Made by a program: the position numbers and the translations under genes. Source: Pseudomonas sp. PA27(2017) (GTDB lineage Bacteria > Pseudomonadota > Gammaproteobacteria > Pseudomonadales > Pseudomonadaceae). Taken from it: a stretch of 64,000 nt of DNA. Shown here piece after piece: positions 1-8,382 of the stretch. The DNA lies in NCBI RefSeq assembly GCF_001945445.1, contig NZ_MSXW01000009.1:1-64000 (forward strand). Direction: 5' to 3'. The notes under the pieces are model-generated. The model saw nothing but the letters and a program-made list of their open reading frames with translations, had not been told where the DNA came from and did not search any database. The stretch's first letter is position 1. Each line of letters begins with the position of its first letter.

Positions 1-2
1 GC

Positions 3-131
3 TACCTCAAGCGTGGGCTCAAGCGAACAGAAGCCCTGACCATCCTGGCCCGTAAACTCGCTCGTATCGCCTTTGCGCTGATGCAGAAGCAGGTCGATTA
101 CAACCCCGAAAAAGGGGGATCCTTGACATAG
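3..131 (+). CDS. IS110-family transposase, C-terminal fragment (runs off the window start)
   Basis: The third frame is open from the window edge to a TAG at 129-131. It gives 42 residues beginning YLKRGLKRTEALTILARKLA and ending in QVDYNPEKGG plus SLT. The basic, helical tail with an ALTILARKLARIAFALM stretch resembles the C-terminus of IS110/IS116/IS902 transposases. The catalytic DEDD and Tnp20 serine regions lie outside the window, so intactness cannot be judged. REPIN-like repeats begin within 4 bases of the stop, which fits the known habit of some Pseudomonas IS110 elements of inserting into REP sequences. Confidence 0.7.
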   Translation, partial: YLKRGLKRTEALTILARKLARIAFALMQKQVDYNPEKGGSLT

Positions 132-134
132 AAT

Positions 135-364
135 CTCCCACAGGATCGGGAGAAGTCATTACACCCGTAGGAGCCCCGACCCGGGGCGAAGCGATCGTGG
201 CCATCCCGTAAAAGCGGCGTCGTGAGTGCTATTCGCCGTGAGGTCACGGCTCCCACAGGATCGGGAGAAGTCATTACACCCGTAGGAGCCCCGACCCGGG
301 GCGAAGCGATCGTGGCCATCCCGCAAAAGCGGCGTCGTGAGTGCCATTCGCCGTGAGGTCACGG
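135..364. repeat. Two tandem 115-bp REPIN-like units
   Basis: A unit starting CTCCCACAGGATCGGGAG occurs at 135 and again at 250, and its first bases recur at 365, so the period is 115 bp. The two copies differ at only a few positions, such as gtaaaa/gcaaaa and gctatt/gccatt. Each unit holds one arm GTAGGAGCCCCGACCCGGGG and an opposing arm ending GTGAGGTCACGGCTCCCAC. This is the two-REP inverted arrangement of a REPIN, and the arms resemble the repeats near 24.5 and 54.7 kb. Confidence 0.8.
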
Positions 365-405
365 CTCCCGCACAAGATAGAGCGCTGTCTGGCGGGGCCG
401 CCAAC

Positions 406-1092
406 TCACTGCCGGCCAGGCAAATGCTCGAACAAGCTCCGACACACGCCGGTGATGTGCTGCTCGAGCAGCGCTGCGGCGTGTTCCACGTCCCCGGCCT
501 GGCAGGCGGCGATGATCTCGCGGTGCTCCTGGTCGGCGCGATCCTTGCCCTCGGAAAGGCTCATCTGCAGCCGCAGGTAGCGCTCCAGCTTGTCGTGGAT
601 CGAGCGGATCAGGTTGACCAGATAGGGCCGCTGCGCCGGCTCGTAAAGACAGGCGTGCAGCGCCCAGTTGAGTGCAGCCCAGTGGCCGACGTCGTGCTCG
701 CCGATGAACGCTTCGCAGATGCGCTCGGCCTCGGCGAAGGTCGCGTCGCTCATGTTGGGGATCGCCAGGCGCAGCGCCTTGTCCTCGAGCAGGATGCGCA
801 CCTCGAACATCTGCGCCAGCTCCGCCTCGGCGATGCGTGTGACCATCGCCCCGCGGTTGCGCTGGAACACCACCAGGCCCTCGGCCTCCAGACGCTTGAG
901 CGCTTCGCGCACGGGAATCTTGCTGACGTTGAACAGCCGGGCGATCTCGTCCTGGCGGATCGGCTCGTCCTCGGCGAAGCGGCCGGCAACGATGGCGTCG
1001 CGCAGGTGCCGGGTGATCACCTCCGACGCGGGCGGCACGATACCCAGATTGGGCGCATTTTCAGGGGATAAGGGCAAAATGGCACCTGCCAA
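406..1092 (-). CDS. GntR-family transcriptional regulator, FadR/FCD subfamily
   Basis: A 228-residue protein. The N-terminal winged HTH (about residues 22-88) carries the typical segments LRDAIVAGRF, QDEIARLFNVSKIPVREALK and RLEAEGLV. The C-terminal FCD ligand-binding domain (about 95-220) is helical, with His residues in HACLY and EHREI positions that commonly bind a metal or carboxylate ligand. The TTG start at 1092 is chosen because GGAG lies 8 bases upstream. No operon partner is evident: the preceding DNA is repeat and the next gene, pycR, is separated by about 200 bp. The effector and targets are unknown; FCD regulators usually control organic-acid or amino-acid catabolism. Confidence 0.9.
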   Translation of the reverse strand: MAGAILPLSPENAPNLGIVPPASEVITRHLRDAIVAGRFAEDEPIRQDEIARLFNVSKIPVREALKRLEAEGLVVFQRNRGAMVTRIAEAELAQMFEVRILLEDKALRLAIPNMSDATFAEAERICEAFIGEHDVGHWAALNWALHACLYEPAQRPYLVNLIRSIHDKLERYLRLQMSLSEGKDRADQEHREIIAACQAGDVEHAAALLEQHITGVCRSLFEHLPGRQ

Positions 1093-1297
1093 ACAAGAGC
1101 TCCAGGCTCGGTACGAAAAGTACCTGCGCTCGGTGATGCTTCGTTAAAAGTCGGCTGGATTGCCAGCGCAGTCGGAATGCTCATTTACAGCTCGTAAACT
1201 CGCGTGCGAGCCCAGTCCGTTCCTCACCGATTTTTGCCTCGCCTGACCTTCGCTCGGAAACTTTTCGTACAGACCCTCGCCATCATATACGAAAGCC
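1093..1297. repeat. Intergenic region with inverted GTACGAAAAGT element
   Basis: GTACGAAAAGT at 1111-1121 is matched by its inverse ACTTTTCGTAC at 1260-1270. Between them is a segment (AAAAGTCGGCTGGATTGCCA) that resembles AAAACAGGCTGGATCGCCAG in the 20.0-20.3 kb intergenic region. That region also has a GTACAAAAAGTAC motif. It looks like a degraded copy of a dispersed intergenic repeat. No gene is seen. Confidence 0.5.
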
Positions 1298-2227
1298 CTA
1301 CAGCGAATTGCCCACGCCACTGAACTGCTCGGCCAGCGCGCCGATCTGCGTGCGCTGGTTGCGCACGAAGTTGAAGAACGCCTGGGCCACCGGCGACAGG
1401 TGCTTGCCGCGCGGGTGCAGCACGCACCAGCTGCGCAGCAGTGGCAGCTCGGCCACCGGCAGCTCGCGCAGCAGGCCCAGCTGCAGCTCGCGGCGCACTG
1501 CGTGGCGTGGAATCAGCGCCAGGCCCAGACCGGCCAGTACGCCCTCGCGCTGGCCCTCCATGGAGCCGACCTCCTGGATCTGCGCGAAGTGGGCGCGCTT
1601 CTGGTGGCAGTACTCCTCGCAGGCGCGGCGTGTACCCGAGCCCGGCTCGCGTACCAGCAGCGGCCAGTCGCAGAGGTCCTGTAATTGCAGGGTCTCGGCC
1701 TGGCTCAGCGGATGGTCCGGGGGCGCCACGGCGATGATCGGGTTGTTGAGAAAGGGCAGAAATTCCAGGGCCATGTCCGATGGCACCTGGGACATGATCA
1801 ACAGGTCGTCGCGGTTGGCGCTCAACCGCCTCACCGCCTGGGTGTGGTTGACCACCGTGAGCTGCAGGCTGACTTCTGGGTGTTCGCGGCGAAAAGCGGC
1901 GAAAAGGTGGGGAACGAAGTACTTCGCGCTTGATTCGATTGCCAGGCTCAGTTGCCCTTGTAGCGAGCCCTTGAGATCGGCGAGCTGCATGTCGAGGCTC
2001 TCCAGGCGCCCGAAGATGTCCTCGCTGGCCCGCTGCAGCGCTTCGGCAGCTTCGGTCAGGTAGAGCTTCTTGCCCACGTAGTCGAACAGAGGCTGGCCGA
2101 GCAGCTCTTCGAGCTGGCGAATCTGCAGGCTCACGGCCGGCTGAGTGAGGGCCATTTCTTCGGCAGCGCGGCTGTAGGAGCGGTGATCGCACACCGAGCG
2201 AAATACCTGAAGCTGCCGAAAGGTCAT
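1298..2227 (-). CDS. pycR: LysR-family regulator of pyruvate carboxylase (PycR-like)
   Basis: The protein has about 309 residues from MTFRQLQVF. An N-terminal HTH_1 domain (residues 1-60) contains SYSRAAEEMALTQPAVSLQI. It is followed by a LysR substrate-binding domain (about 88-295) with the segments LAIESSAKYFVPHLFAAF and EPGSGTRRACEEY. The sequence and its position divergent from pycA match P. aeruginosa PycR. The ATG at 2227 starts the conserved HTH; the frame stays open 20 codons further upstream to 2287, so a longer form is possible. It probably binds the palindrome in the shared intergenic region and may respond to a metabolite of the pyruvate/oxaloacetate node. Confidence 0.88.
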   Translation of the reverse strand: MTFRQLQVFRSVCDHRSYSRAAEEMALTQPAVSLQIRQLEELLGQPLFDYVGKKLYLTEAAEALQRASEDIFGRLESLDMQLADLKGSLQGQLSLAIESSAKYFVPHLFAAFRREHPEVSLQLTVVNHTQAVRRLSANRDDLLIMSQVPSDMALEFLPFLNNPIIAVAPPDHPLSQAETLQLQDLCDWPLLVREPGSGTRRACEEYCHQKRAHFAQIQEVGSMEGQREGVLAGLGLALIPRHAVRRELQLGLLRELPVAELPLLRSWCVLHPRGKHLSPVAQAFFNFVRNQRTQIGALAEQFSGVGNSL

Positions 2228-2283
2228 GCGTAACAATGACTTGCGAATTTTATTCACCACTCGGGTGGTTTCTTGTTCGCAGA

Positions 2284-2303
2284 GCATAAGTTTTTACTTA
2301 TGC
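2284..2303. promoter_or_regulatory. Candidate PycR operator in the pycR/pycA intergenic region
   Basis: GCATAAG at 2284-2290 and CTTATGC at 2297-2303 form a perfect 7-bp inverted repeat with a 6-base spacer. The site sits 57 bp upstream of the pycR start and 134 bp upstream of pycA. Position and dyad symmetry fit a LysR-type binding site. Assignment to PycR is an inference. Confidence 0.5.
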
Positions 2304-2436
2304 AGAACCCAACAAATATTGATTTTGGTTAATTGTTACAGCGGCGTAGGGTTTGACCAAAGACCGGTCTGGAATCATTCGGTCATATATCGACCCTTCA
2401 AGGGTTGCCTGTTCACGTGATCGAGGATGTTGGCTC

Positions 2437-3852
2437 GTGATCAAGAAAATCCTGATCGCCAACCGTGGCGAGATTGCGGTGCGCATCGTGCGGGCCTGCG
2501 CCGAAATGAACATTCGTTCGGTGGCCATCTATTCGGATGCCGACCGTCAGGCGCTGCACGTCAAACGTGCCGATGAGGCCTACGGTATCGGTGACGATCC
2601 GCTGGCCGGCTACCTCAACCCGCGCAAGCTGGTGAACCTGGCCGTGGAAACCGGCTGTGATGCGTTGCACCCCGGCTATGGCTTTCTTTCCGAGAATGCC
2701 GAGCTGGCGGAAATCTGCGCCGAGCGCGGCATCAAGTTCATCGGCCCGAGCGCCGAGGTCATCCGCCGCATGGGCGACAAGACCGAAGCGCGACGCAGCA
2801 TGATCAAGGCCGGTGTGCCGGTGACGCCGGGTACTGAAGGCAACGTCGCGGATATCGCCGAGGCGCTGCGCGAAGGTGACCGCATCGGCTACCCGGTCAT
2901 GCTCAAGGCCACCTCCGGCGGTGGCGGCCGCGGCATTCGCCGCTGCAACAGCCGCGAGGAGCTGGAACAGGCATTCCCGCGGGTAATCTCCGAGGCCACC
3001 AAGGCCTTCGGCAGTGCGGAAGTGTTCCTGGAAAAATGCATCGTCAACCCCAAGCACATCGAGGCGCAGATCCTCGCCGACAGCTTCGGCAATACCGTGC
3101 ACCTGTACGAGCGTGACTGCTCGATCCAGCGGCGCAACCAGAAGCTCATCGAGATCGCCCCCAGCCCGCAGCTCACCCCGGAGCAGCGCGCCTACATTGG
3201 CGACCTCGCCGTGCGCGCCGCACAGGCGGTGGGCTACGAGAACGCAGGCACCGTGGAGTTCCTGCTCGCCGAGGGCGAGGTGTACTTCATGGAGATGAAT
3301 ACCCGGGTGCAGGTGGAGCACACCATCACCGAGGAAATCACCGGCATCGATATCGTTCGCGAGCAGATCCGCATCGCCTCGGGCCTGGCGCTGTCGATCA
3401 AGCAGGAAGACATCCAGTACCGCGGCTTCGCGCTGCAATTCCGCATCAACGCCGAGGATCCGCGTAACAACTTCCTGCCCTCGTTCGGCAAGATCACCCG
3501 TTACTACGCCCCCGGCGGCCCCGGTGTGCGCACCGATACGGCGATCTACACCGGCTACACCATTCCGCCGTACTACGACTCCATGTGCCTGAAGCTGATC
3601 GTCTGGGCGCTGACCTGGGAAGAAGCCCTGGCCCGCGGCTCCCGGGCGCTGGACGACATGCGCGTGCAGGGCGTGAAGACCACCGCCACCTACTACCAGC
3701 AGATTCTCGCCAACGACGAATTCCGCAGTGGGCGCTTCAACACCAGCTTCGTCGACAACCACCCCGAGCTCTTGAACTACTCGATCAAACGCAAGCCGGG
3801 CGAACTGGCCCTGGCCATCGCCGCCGCCATCGCCGCCCATGCCGGCCTGTGA
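2437..3852 (+). CDS. pycA: Pyruvate carboxylase subunit A (biotin carboxylase)
   Basis: A 471-residue ATP-grasp biotin carboxylase that carboxylates the biotin on PycB using bicarbonate and ATP. The N-terminal domain (1-110) starts IKKILIANRGEIAVRIVRAC. The ATP-grasp core (about 115-320) contains the glycine-rich KATSGGGGRGIRR loop and the MEMNTRVQVEHTITEEITG motif with the catalytic Glu/Asn/Arg set. A biotin carboxylase C-terminal domain follows. The GTG start at 2437 is preceded by GAGGAT; an open-frame extension to 2353 has no family counterpart. The gap to pycB is 10 bp, with the pycB ribosome site overlapping this stop. AccC is a paralogue, but linkage to pycB and pycR makes pyruvate carboxylase the better call. 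Confidence 0.93.
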   Translation: MIKKILIANRGEIAVRIVRACAEMNIRSVAIYSDADRQALHVKRADEAYGIGDDPLAGYLNPRKLVNLAVETGCDALHPGYGFLSENAELAEICAERGIKFIGPSAEVIRRMGDKTEARRSMIKAGVPVTPGTEGNVADIAEALREGDRIGYPVMLKATSGGGGRGIRRCNSREELEQAFPRVISEATKAFGSAEVFLEKCIVNPKHIEAQILADSFGNTVHLYERDCSIQRRNQKLIEIAPSPQLTPEQRAYIGDLAVRAAQAVGYENAGTVEFLLAEGEVYFMEMNTRVQVEHTITEEITGIDIVREQIRIASGLALSIKQEDIQYRGFALQFRINAEDPRNNFLPSFGKITRYYAPGGPGVRTDTAIYTGYTIPPYYDSMCLKLIVWALTWEEALARGSRALDDMRVQGVKTTATYYQQILANDEFRSGRFNTSFVDNHPELLNYSIKRKPGELALAIAAAIAAHAGL

Positions 3853-3862
3853 GGAACGCACC

Positions 3863-5674
3863 ATGACAAGAAAGATCACGGTTACCGACACCATCCTGCG
3901 TGACGCCCACCAGTCCCTGCTGGCCACCCGCATGCGCACCGAAGACATGCTGCCGATCTGCGACAAGCTCGACAAGGTCGGCTACTGGTCGCTGGAAGTC
4001 TGGGGCGGCGCGACCTTCGATGCCTGCGTGCGCTTCCTCAAGGAAGACCCGTGGGAGCGCCTGCGCCAACTGCGCGCGGCGCTGCCCAACACCCGGCTGC
4101 AGATGCTCCTGCGTGGCCAGAACCTGCTCGGCTACCGTCACTACAGCGACGACGTGGTGCGTGCCTTCGTCGCCAAGGCGGCGGAAAGCGGCATCGACGT
4201 ATTCCGCATCTTCGACGCCATGAACGACGTGCGTAACCTGCAGGTGGCCATCGAGGCGGTGAAGGCCAGCGGCAAGCACGCCCAAGGCACCATCGCCTAC
4301 ACCACCAGCCCCGTGCACACCGTCGCGGCCTTCGTCGCACAGGGTAAAGCCATGCAGGCCATGGGTATCGACTCCATCGCCATCAAGGACATGGCCGGCC
4401 TGCTCACGCCCTATGCCACCGCCGATCTGGTCAAGGCGCTGAAGGCGGAGATCGACCTGCCGGTATTCATCCACAGTCACGACACCGCGGGCCTGGGCTC
4501 GATGTGCCAGCTCAAGGCCGTCGAAGCGGGCGCCGACCACATCGACACGGCCATCTCGAGCTTCGCCTGGGGCACCAGCCACCCAGGCACCGAGTCGATG
4601 GTCGCCGCACTCAAGGGCAGCGAATACGACACCGGCCTGGATCTGTCGCTGATCCAGGAAATCGGCATGTACTTCCACGCCGTGCGCAAGAAGTACCACC
4701 AGTTCGAAAGCGAATTCACCGCCGTGGACACCCGCGTGCAGGTCAACCAGGTGCCGGGCGGGATGATTTCCAACCTCGCCAACCAGCTCAAGGAGCAGGG
4801 CGCGCTGAACCGCATGAACGAAGTGCTGGCGGAGATCCCGCGGGTGCGCGAGGACCTCGGCTTCCCGCCGCTGGTCACGCCGACCTCGCAGATCGTCGGC
4901 ACCCAGGCGTTCTTCAACGTGCTGGCCGGCGAGCGCTACAAGACCATCACCAACGAAGTGAAGCTCTACCTGCAGGGCGGCTACGGCCAGGCACCGGGCA
5001 AGGTCAACGAGCAGCTGCGCAAGCAGGCCATCGGTAATGAAGAGGTGATCGACGTGCGCCCGGCCGACCTGCTCAAGCCGGAAATGGACAAGCTGCGCGG
5101 GCAGATCGGCGAGCTGGCCAAGAGCGAGGAAGACGTGCTGACCTTCGCCATGTTCCCGGACATCGGCCGCAAGTTCCTCGAAGAGCGCGAGGCTGGCACC
5201 CTGCAACCCGAAGCCCTGCTGCCGATTCCCGATGGCAGCGGCGTGGCGGCGGCCGGCGGTGCGGGCGTGCCGACCGAGTTCATCATCGACGTGCACGGCG
5301 AAAGCTACCGCGTGGACATCACCGGCGTCGGCGTGAAGGGCGAGGGCAAGCGCCACTTCTACCTGTCCATCGACGGCATGCCCGAGGAAGTGGTGTTCGA
5401 GGCGCTCAACGACTACGTCGCCGGCGGTACCGGCAGCAAACGCCGCAGCGCCAGCGCACCGGGTGACGTGAGCACCAGCATGCCCGGCAACATCGTCGAC
5501 GTGCTGGTCAAGGAAGGCGACACCGTCAAGGCCGGCCAGGCCGTGCTGATCACCGAAGCGATGAAGATGGAAACCGAAGTGCAGGCGCCAATCGCCGGCA
5601 CCGTGAAAGCCGTGCACGTGGCCAAGGGCGACCGCGTCAACCCGGGCGAAGTGCTGATCGAAGTCGAAGCCTGA
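3863..5674 (+). CDS. pycB: Pyruvate carboxylase subunit B (carboxyltransferase plus biotin carrier), OadA-like
   Basis: A 603-residue protein that transfers carboxyl from biotin to pyruvate to give oxaloacetate. The N-terminal HMGL-like TIM barrel (about 5-265) begins TVTDTILRDAHQSLLATRM and includes the metal-binding HSHDTAGLG region. A conserved PYC/OADA domain follows (about 290-480). The C-terminal biotinyl domain carries EAMKMETEV, with the biotin-accepting lysine at residue 568. The alternative, oxaloacetate decarboxylase alpha subunit, is less likely because no beta/gamma membrane subunits are nearby and pycA is adjacent. The start at 3863 has GAGGAA 6 bases upstream. Transcription ends at a strong hairpin 20 bp after the stop. 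Confidence 0.93.
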   Translation: MTRKITVTDTILRDAHQSLLATRMRTEDMLPICDKLDKVGYWSLEVWGGATFDACVRFLKEDPWERLRQLRAALPNTRLQMLLRGQNLLGYRHYSDDVVRAFVAKAAESGIDVFRIFDAMNDVRNLQVAIEAVKASGKHAQGTIAYTTSPVHTVAAFVAQGKAMQAMGIDSIAIKDMAGLLTPYATADLVKALKAEIDLPVFIHSHDTAGLGSMCQLKAVEAGADHIDTAISSFAWGTSHPGTESMVAALKGSEYDTGLDLSLIQEIGMYFHAVRKKYHQFESEFTAVDTRVQVNQVPGGMISNLANQLKEQGALNRMNEVLAEIPRVREDLGFPPLVTPTSQIVGTQAFFNVLAGERYKTITNEVKLYLQGGYGQAPGKVNEQLRKQAIGNEEVIDVRPADLLKPEMDKLRGQIGELAKSEEDVLTFAMFPDIGRKFLEEREAGTLQPEALLPIPDGSGVAAAGGAGVPTEFIIDVHGESYRVDITGVGVKGEGKRHFYLSIDGMPEEVVFEALNDYVAGGTGSKRRSASAPGDVSTSMPGNIVDVLVKEGDTVKAGQAVLITEAMKMETEVQAPIAGTVKAVHVAKGDRVNPGEVLIEVEA

Positions 5675-5693
5675 TTACCACCGATTAACCTCT

Positions 5694-5715
5694 GGGGCCG
5701 CAAGGCCCCTTTTTT
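5694..5715 (+). terminator. Rho-independent terminator of pycAB
   Basis: The stem GGGGCC/GGCCCC with a GCAA loop is followed by six T residues, 20 bp after the pycB stop. Confidence 0.9.
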
Positions 5716-5734
5716 ATCTGTCGGCCTCGATATC

Positions 5735-5837
5735 GTGGGAGTGGGTGGGGAGGCCGAATCTTCTCTAGCCAGTGGGAGCGGGTGGGGACGCCTAGTCCAT
5801 GCCCGCTAAGCTTTCGGGCGCATGGCGCCCTCCCACA
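5735..5837. repeat. REP-like intergenic repeat cluster upstream of the YeeE gene
   Basis: GTGGGAGTGGGTGGGG (5735) and GTGGGAGCGGGTGGGG (5772) are direct repeats. GGCGCCCTCCCAC near 5825-5836 is the inverse of such an end. Internal dyads include GCCCG.CTTT.CGGGC. The rest of the 5675-6032 gap carries the pycB terminator and the presumed promoter and leader of the next gene. No further gene is seen there. Confidence 0.55.
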
Positions 5838-6032
5838 AAGTCGAAGCAGAAAAGATAGAGGAGGGTTCGGTACGCCGTGATCCGGCCAGTCCATTCATCC
5901 CGCCGATTGCACGTTCTGACTACGCCGCTGATGGCATAACCTTTTCAGCATTCGATCTAAGCAGCGGCACACCGGGTTACCCGGGACAGGCTAGAATAGC
6001 CGACCATTTCAATTGGTCATGCGAAGGTCTAT

Positions 6033-7247
6033 ATGAATCTTTCCGTTCCCGCTGCGGCACCGGTCAACCGTCCGGGTACGCCGCTGGTGGCCGTGGCGCT
6101 GCTGCTGGCCGGCGCGCTGGCCCTCACCTTCGCGGTCAGCGGGCGTCAGGCGTTGTTGTTCATCGTCGGTGGTGCGCTGGGCCTGGTGCTCTATCACGCG
6201 GCGTTCGGCTTCACGTCGGCCTGGCGCGTGCTGCTCAACGAGCGCCGTGGCGCAGGCCTGCGTGCGCAGATGGTGATGCTGGCCATCGCCGTGCTGCTGT
6301 TCTTCCCGGCGCTGTCGGCAGGTACCTTGTTCGGTACACCGGTCAAGGGGCTGGTGGCGCCAGCGGGTACCTCGGTGATCGTCGGCGCCTTCATCTTCGG
6401 CATCGGCATGCAGCTGGGCGGCGGTTGCGCATCCGGCACGCTGTTCACCGTGGGCGGCGGCAACGCGCGGATGCTGGTGACCCTGCTGTTCTTCATCATC
6501 GGCGGCGTGGTCGCTACCCATCACCTGGAGTGGTGGTCGGCACTGCCGAGCCTGCCGCCGACCTCCATCGTCACCAGCCTGGGCCTGGTGCCGGCGCTGG
6601 TCGTCAGCCTGGCGCTGTTCGCCGCCATCGCGGCATTGAGCGCGCGCCTGGAGTTGCGCCGTCACGGCAGCCTGGAGCGAGCGGCGTCGAGCGAGCATCA
6701 GGGCTGGCAGCGTTTCCTGCGTGGCCCCTGGCCGCTGATCTGGGGCGCGGTGCTGCTGGCGCTGCTCAACTTCGCCACCCTGGCGCTGGCCGGGCGCCCC
6801 TGGGGTATCACCTCGGCGTTCGCGCTGTGGGGCGCCAAGGTGTTGCAGGGCGGCGGCGTCGAGGTATCGTCCTGGGCGTTCTGGCAGCAGCCGGCCAATG
6901 CCCAGGCGCTGGCTGCGCCGCTGTGGGAAGACATCACCACGGTGATGGACATCGGCATCGTCATCGGTGCGCTGCTGGCTGCCGGCCTGGCCGGGCGCTT
7001 TGCGCCGAACCTGAATATCCCGTTGCGTTCGCTGGTGGCAGCGGTGATCGGCGGCCTCCTGCTCGGTTACGGCTCGCGCCTGGCCTATGGCTGCAACATC
7101 GGCGCCTACTTCAGTGGCATCGCTTCCGGCAGCCTTCACGGCTGGTTGTGGCTAGTGGCGGCGTTCGTCGGTAACGGCGTGGGCGTGCGCCTGCGGCCTT
7201 TCTTCTTCCCGGGCGAGCGCCGCGAGGCGAAGCTGACGGGATGCTGA
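6033..7247 (+). CDS. YeeE/YedE family inner-membrane permease (thiosulfate/sulfur transporter type)
   Basis: A 404-residue polytopic membrane protein with about nine to ten hydrophobic segments. It has the two family cysteine motifs: GGGCASGTLF, with Cys132, and YGCNIGAYFSGIASGS, with Cys354. In the TsuA (YeeE) thiosulfate transporter, such cysteines relay the substrate through a narrow pore. Importing thiosulfate or a related sulfur anion is therefore the likely role, although sulfur-carrier partners (TusA/YeeD) are not seen nearby. GAAGG sits just before the ATG. The stop overlaps the start of the following lipoprotein gene, so the two are probably cotranscribed. Confidence 0.85.
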   Translation: MNLSVPAAAPVNRPGTPLVAVALLLAGALALTFAVSGRQALLFIVGGALGLVLYHAAFGFTSAWRVLLNERRGAGLRAQMVMLAIAVLLFFPALSAGTLFGTPVKGLVAPAGTSVIVGAFIFGIGMQLGGGCASGTLFTVGGGNARMLVTLLFFIIGGVVATHHLEWWSALPSLPPTSIVTSLGLVPALVVSLALFAAIAALSARLELRRHGSLERAASSEHQGWQRFLRGPWPLIWGAVLLALLNFATLALAGRPWGITSAFALWGAKVLQGGGVEVSSWAFWQQPANAQALAAPLWEDITTVMDIGIVIGALLAAGLAGRFAPNLNIPLRSLVAAVIGGLLLGYGSRLAYGCNIGAYFSGIASGSLHGWLWLVAAFVGNGVGVRLRPFFFPGERREAKLTGC

Positions 7248-8077
7248 CAGCACGCCCTGCGAGGCCGGCCGCGCTGCTCATTGGCGTGCTGCTGGCCTTT
7301 GCCTTGGGTGGTTGCCAGTCGCCGCAAGAGCGGCTTGGCGGGCTTGCCGACCAGCACCAGCAGCGCTTGCAAACGCTCGACAGTCAACCTTTCCCGTTAC
7401 TGCTCGGCGCACCGGTCCAGGCGCCGGCAGCGGTGCGTATGCGCGTTTATCTGGAAGGCGACGGTCAGGCCTGGGCGACGCCGTCGCAGCCCAGCCTCGA
7501 TCCCTCGCCGCGCGATCTGCTGGTGGCGCGCCTGGCATTCAGCGATCCGACGCCCAGCCTGTACCTGGCGCGGCCCTGCCAGTTCGTCACCGCGCCGGGG
7601 TGCGCCGCAAGCCTGTGGACAAGTCGGCGCTTCGGCAGTGACGTGCTGCGCAGCCTCGACGGCGCGCTCGATCTGATCAAGGCGCGCTACGGCAACCAGA
7701 CGTTCGAACTGGTCGGCTATTCCGGCGGCGCCGCGCTGGCCCTACTGCTGGCCGCGCGACGCGATGACGTCACCAGCGTGCAAACCCTCGCCGGCAACCT
7801 CAGCCCACGCTACTGGGTACAGCTGCGGCAGCTAAGCCCCCTTGAGGGTTCGCTGGAGCCGCTGGATTACCGCGAGCGGCTGCGCGCCGTTACCCAGCGG
7901 CACCTGGCCGGCGACGCGGATAGCGTGGTGCCGGCTGGCGTACTGCATCACTATCTGGATGGCCTCGGTGAAGTGCGCTGCGTGCAAACCGTCAGCCTGG
8001 CGCAGGTATCCCACCACACGGGCTGGGAGCAGGCCTGGGCGACCTGGCGTTCACAGCCGATAGCGTGCAACGACTGA
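7241..8077 (+). CDS. Alpha/beta-hydrolase-fold lipoprotein
   Basis: A 278-residue protein. Residues 1-24 are a lipoprotein signal ending FALGGC, with the lipidated Cys at 25. A nucleophile elbow GYSGG places Ser161, followed by a candidate acid (Asp in AGDADSVVP) and His (SHHTGW), in the usual alpha/beta-hydrolase order. It is likely anchored in the periplasm or outer membrane and may act as an esterase or lipase. The substrate is unknown. The ATG overlaps the upstream permease stop (ATGCTGA), implying translational coupling with a YeeE-type gene, a pairing with no obvious functional explanation. Confidence 0.72.
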   Translation: MLTARPARPAALLIGVLLAFALGGCQSPQERLGGLADQHQQRLQTLDSQPFPLLLGAPVQAPAAVRMRVYLEGDGQAWATPSQPSLDPSPRDLLVARLAFSDPTPSLYLARPCQFVTAPGCAASLWTSRRFGSDVLRSLDGALDLIKARYGNQTFELVGYSGGAALALLLAARRDDVTSVQTLAGNLSPRYWVQLRQLSPLEGSLEPLDYRERLRAVTQRHLAGDADSVVPAGVLHHYLDGLGEVRCVQTVSLAQVSHHTGWEQAWATWRSQPIACND

Positions 8078-8382
8078 TTGTCTGGTTAGTGGCGCCGGGG
8101 CGCGCCGATCACCTGTGCGAATCCCGTCGCGCAGCTGAATTGCCTGTTTTTTCCGGCCCTTTCGCGGCGAAGTTGTTATAGCCTTGCCGACCTGGCAACA
8201 ATCGCCGCCGTTGCAATCGATTGATTCGCTTAAACATTTTGTTACGCCCTTGGGGCTGTGACAGACCATCCGACGTTGCACGGACGCATCTGCGTTCACT
8301 CGCTCGGCACCCGGCTCCACCCGCCAGGGCGCCTTCCTGCCGGCCACGAGCCGCACTGGACAGAACAACAAGGACACCCGCC
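8078..8382. other. Intergenic region before the AGCS symporter gene
   Basis: About 305 bp with no convincing ORF. The middle is relatively AT-rich (8160-8250) and probably holds the promoter of the symporter gene. The long G/C-rich leader after that may be transcribed. A glycine-riboswitch-like fold was looked for and could not be supported. Confidence 0.4.

Noticed and set aside
3785..5617. 610-codon open frame on the minus strand opposite pycB
   Set aside because: It mirrors the GC-rich third positions of pycB and is full of His/Gly/Val repeats with no domain. pycB has clear biotin and carboxyltransferase motifs.
8078..8382. Glycine riboswitch before the AGCS gene
   Set aside because: A GGACAG near the end of the leader is reminiscent, but the tandem aptamer cores and their conserved loops are not present.
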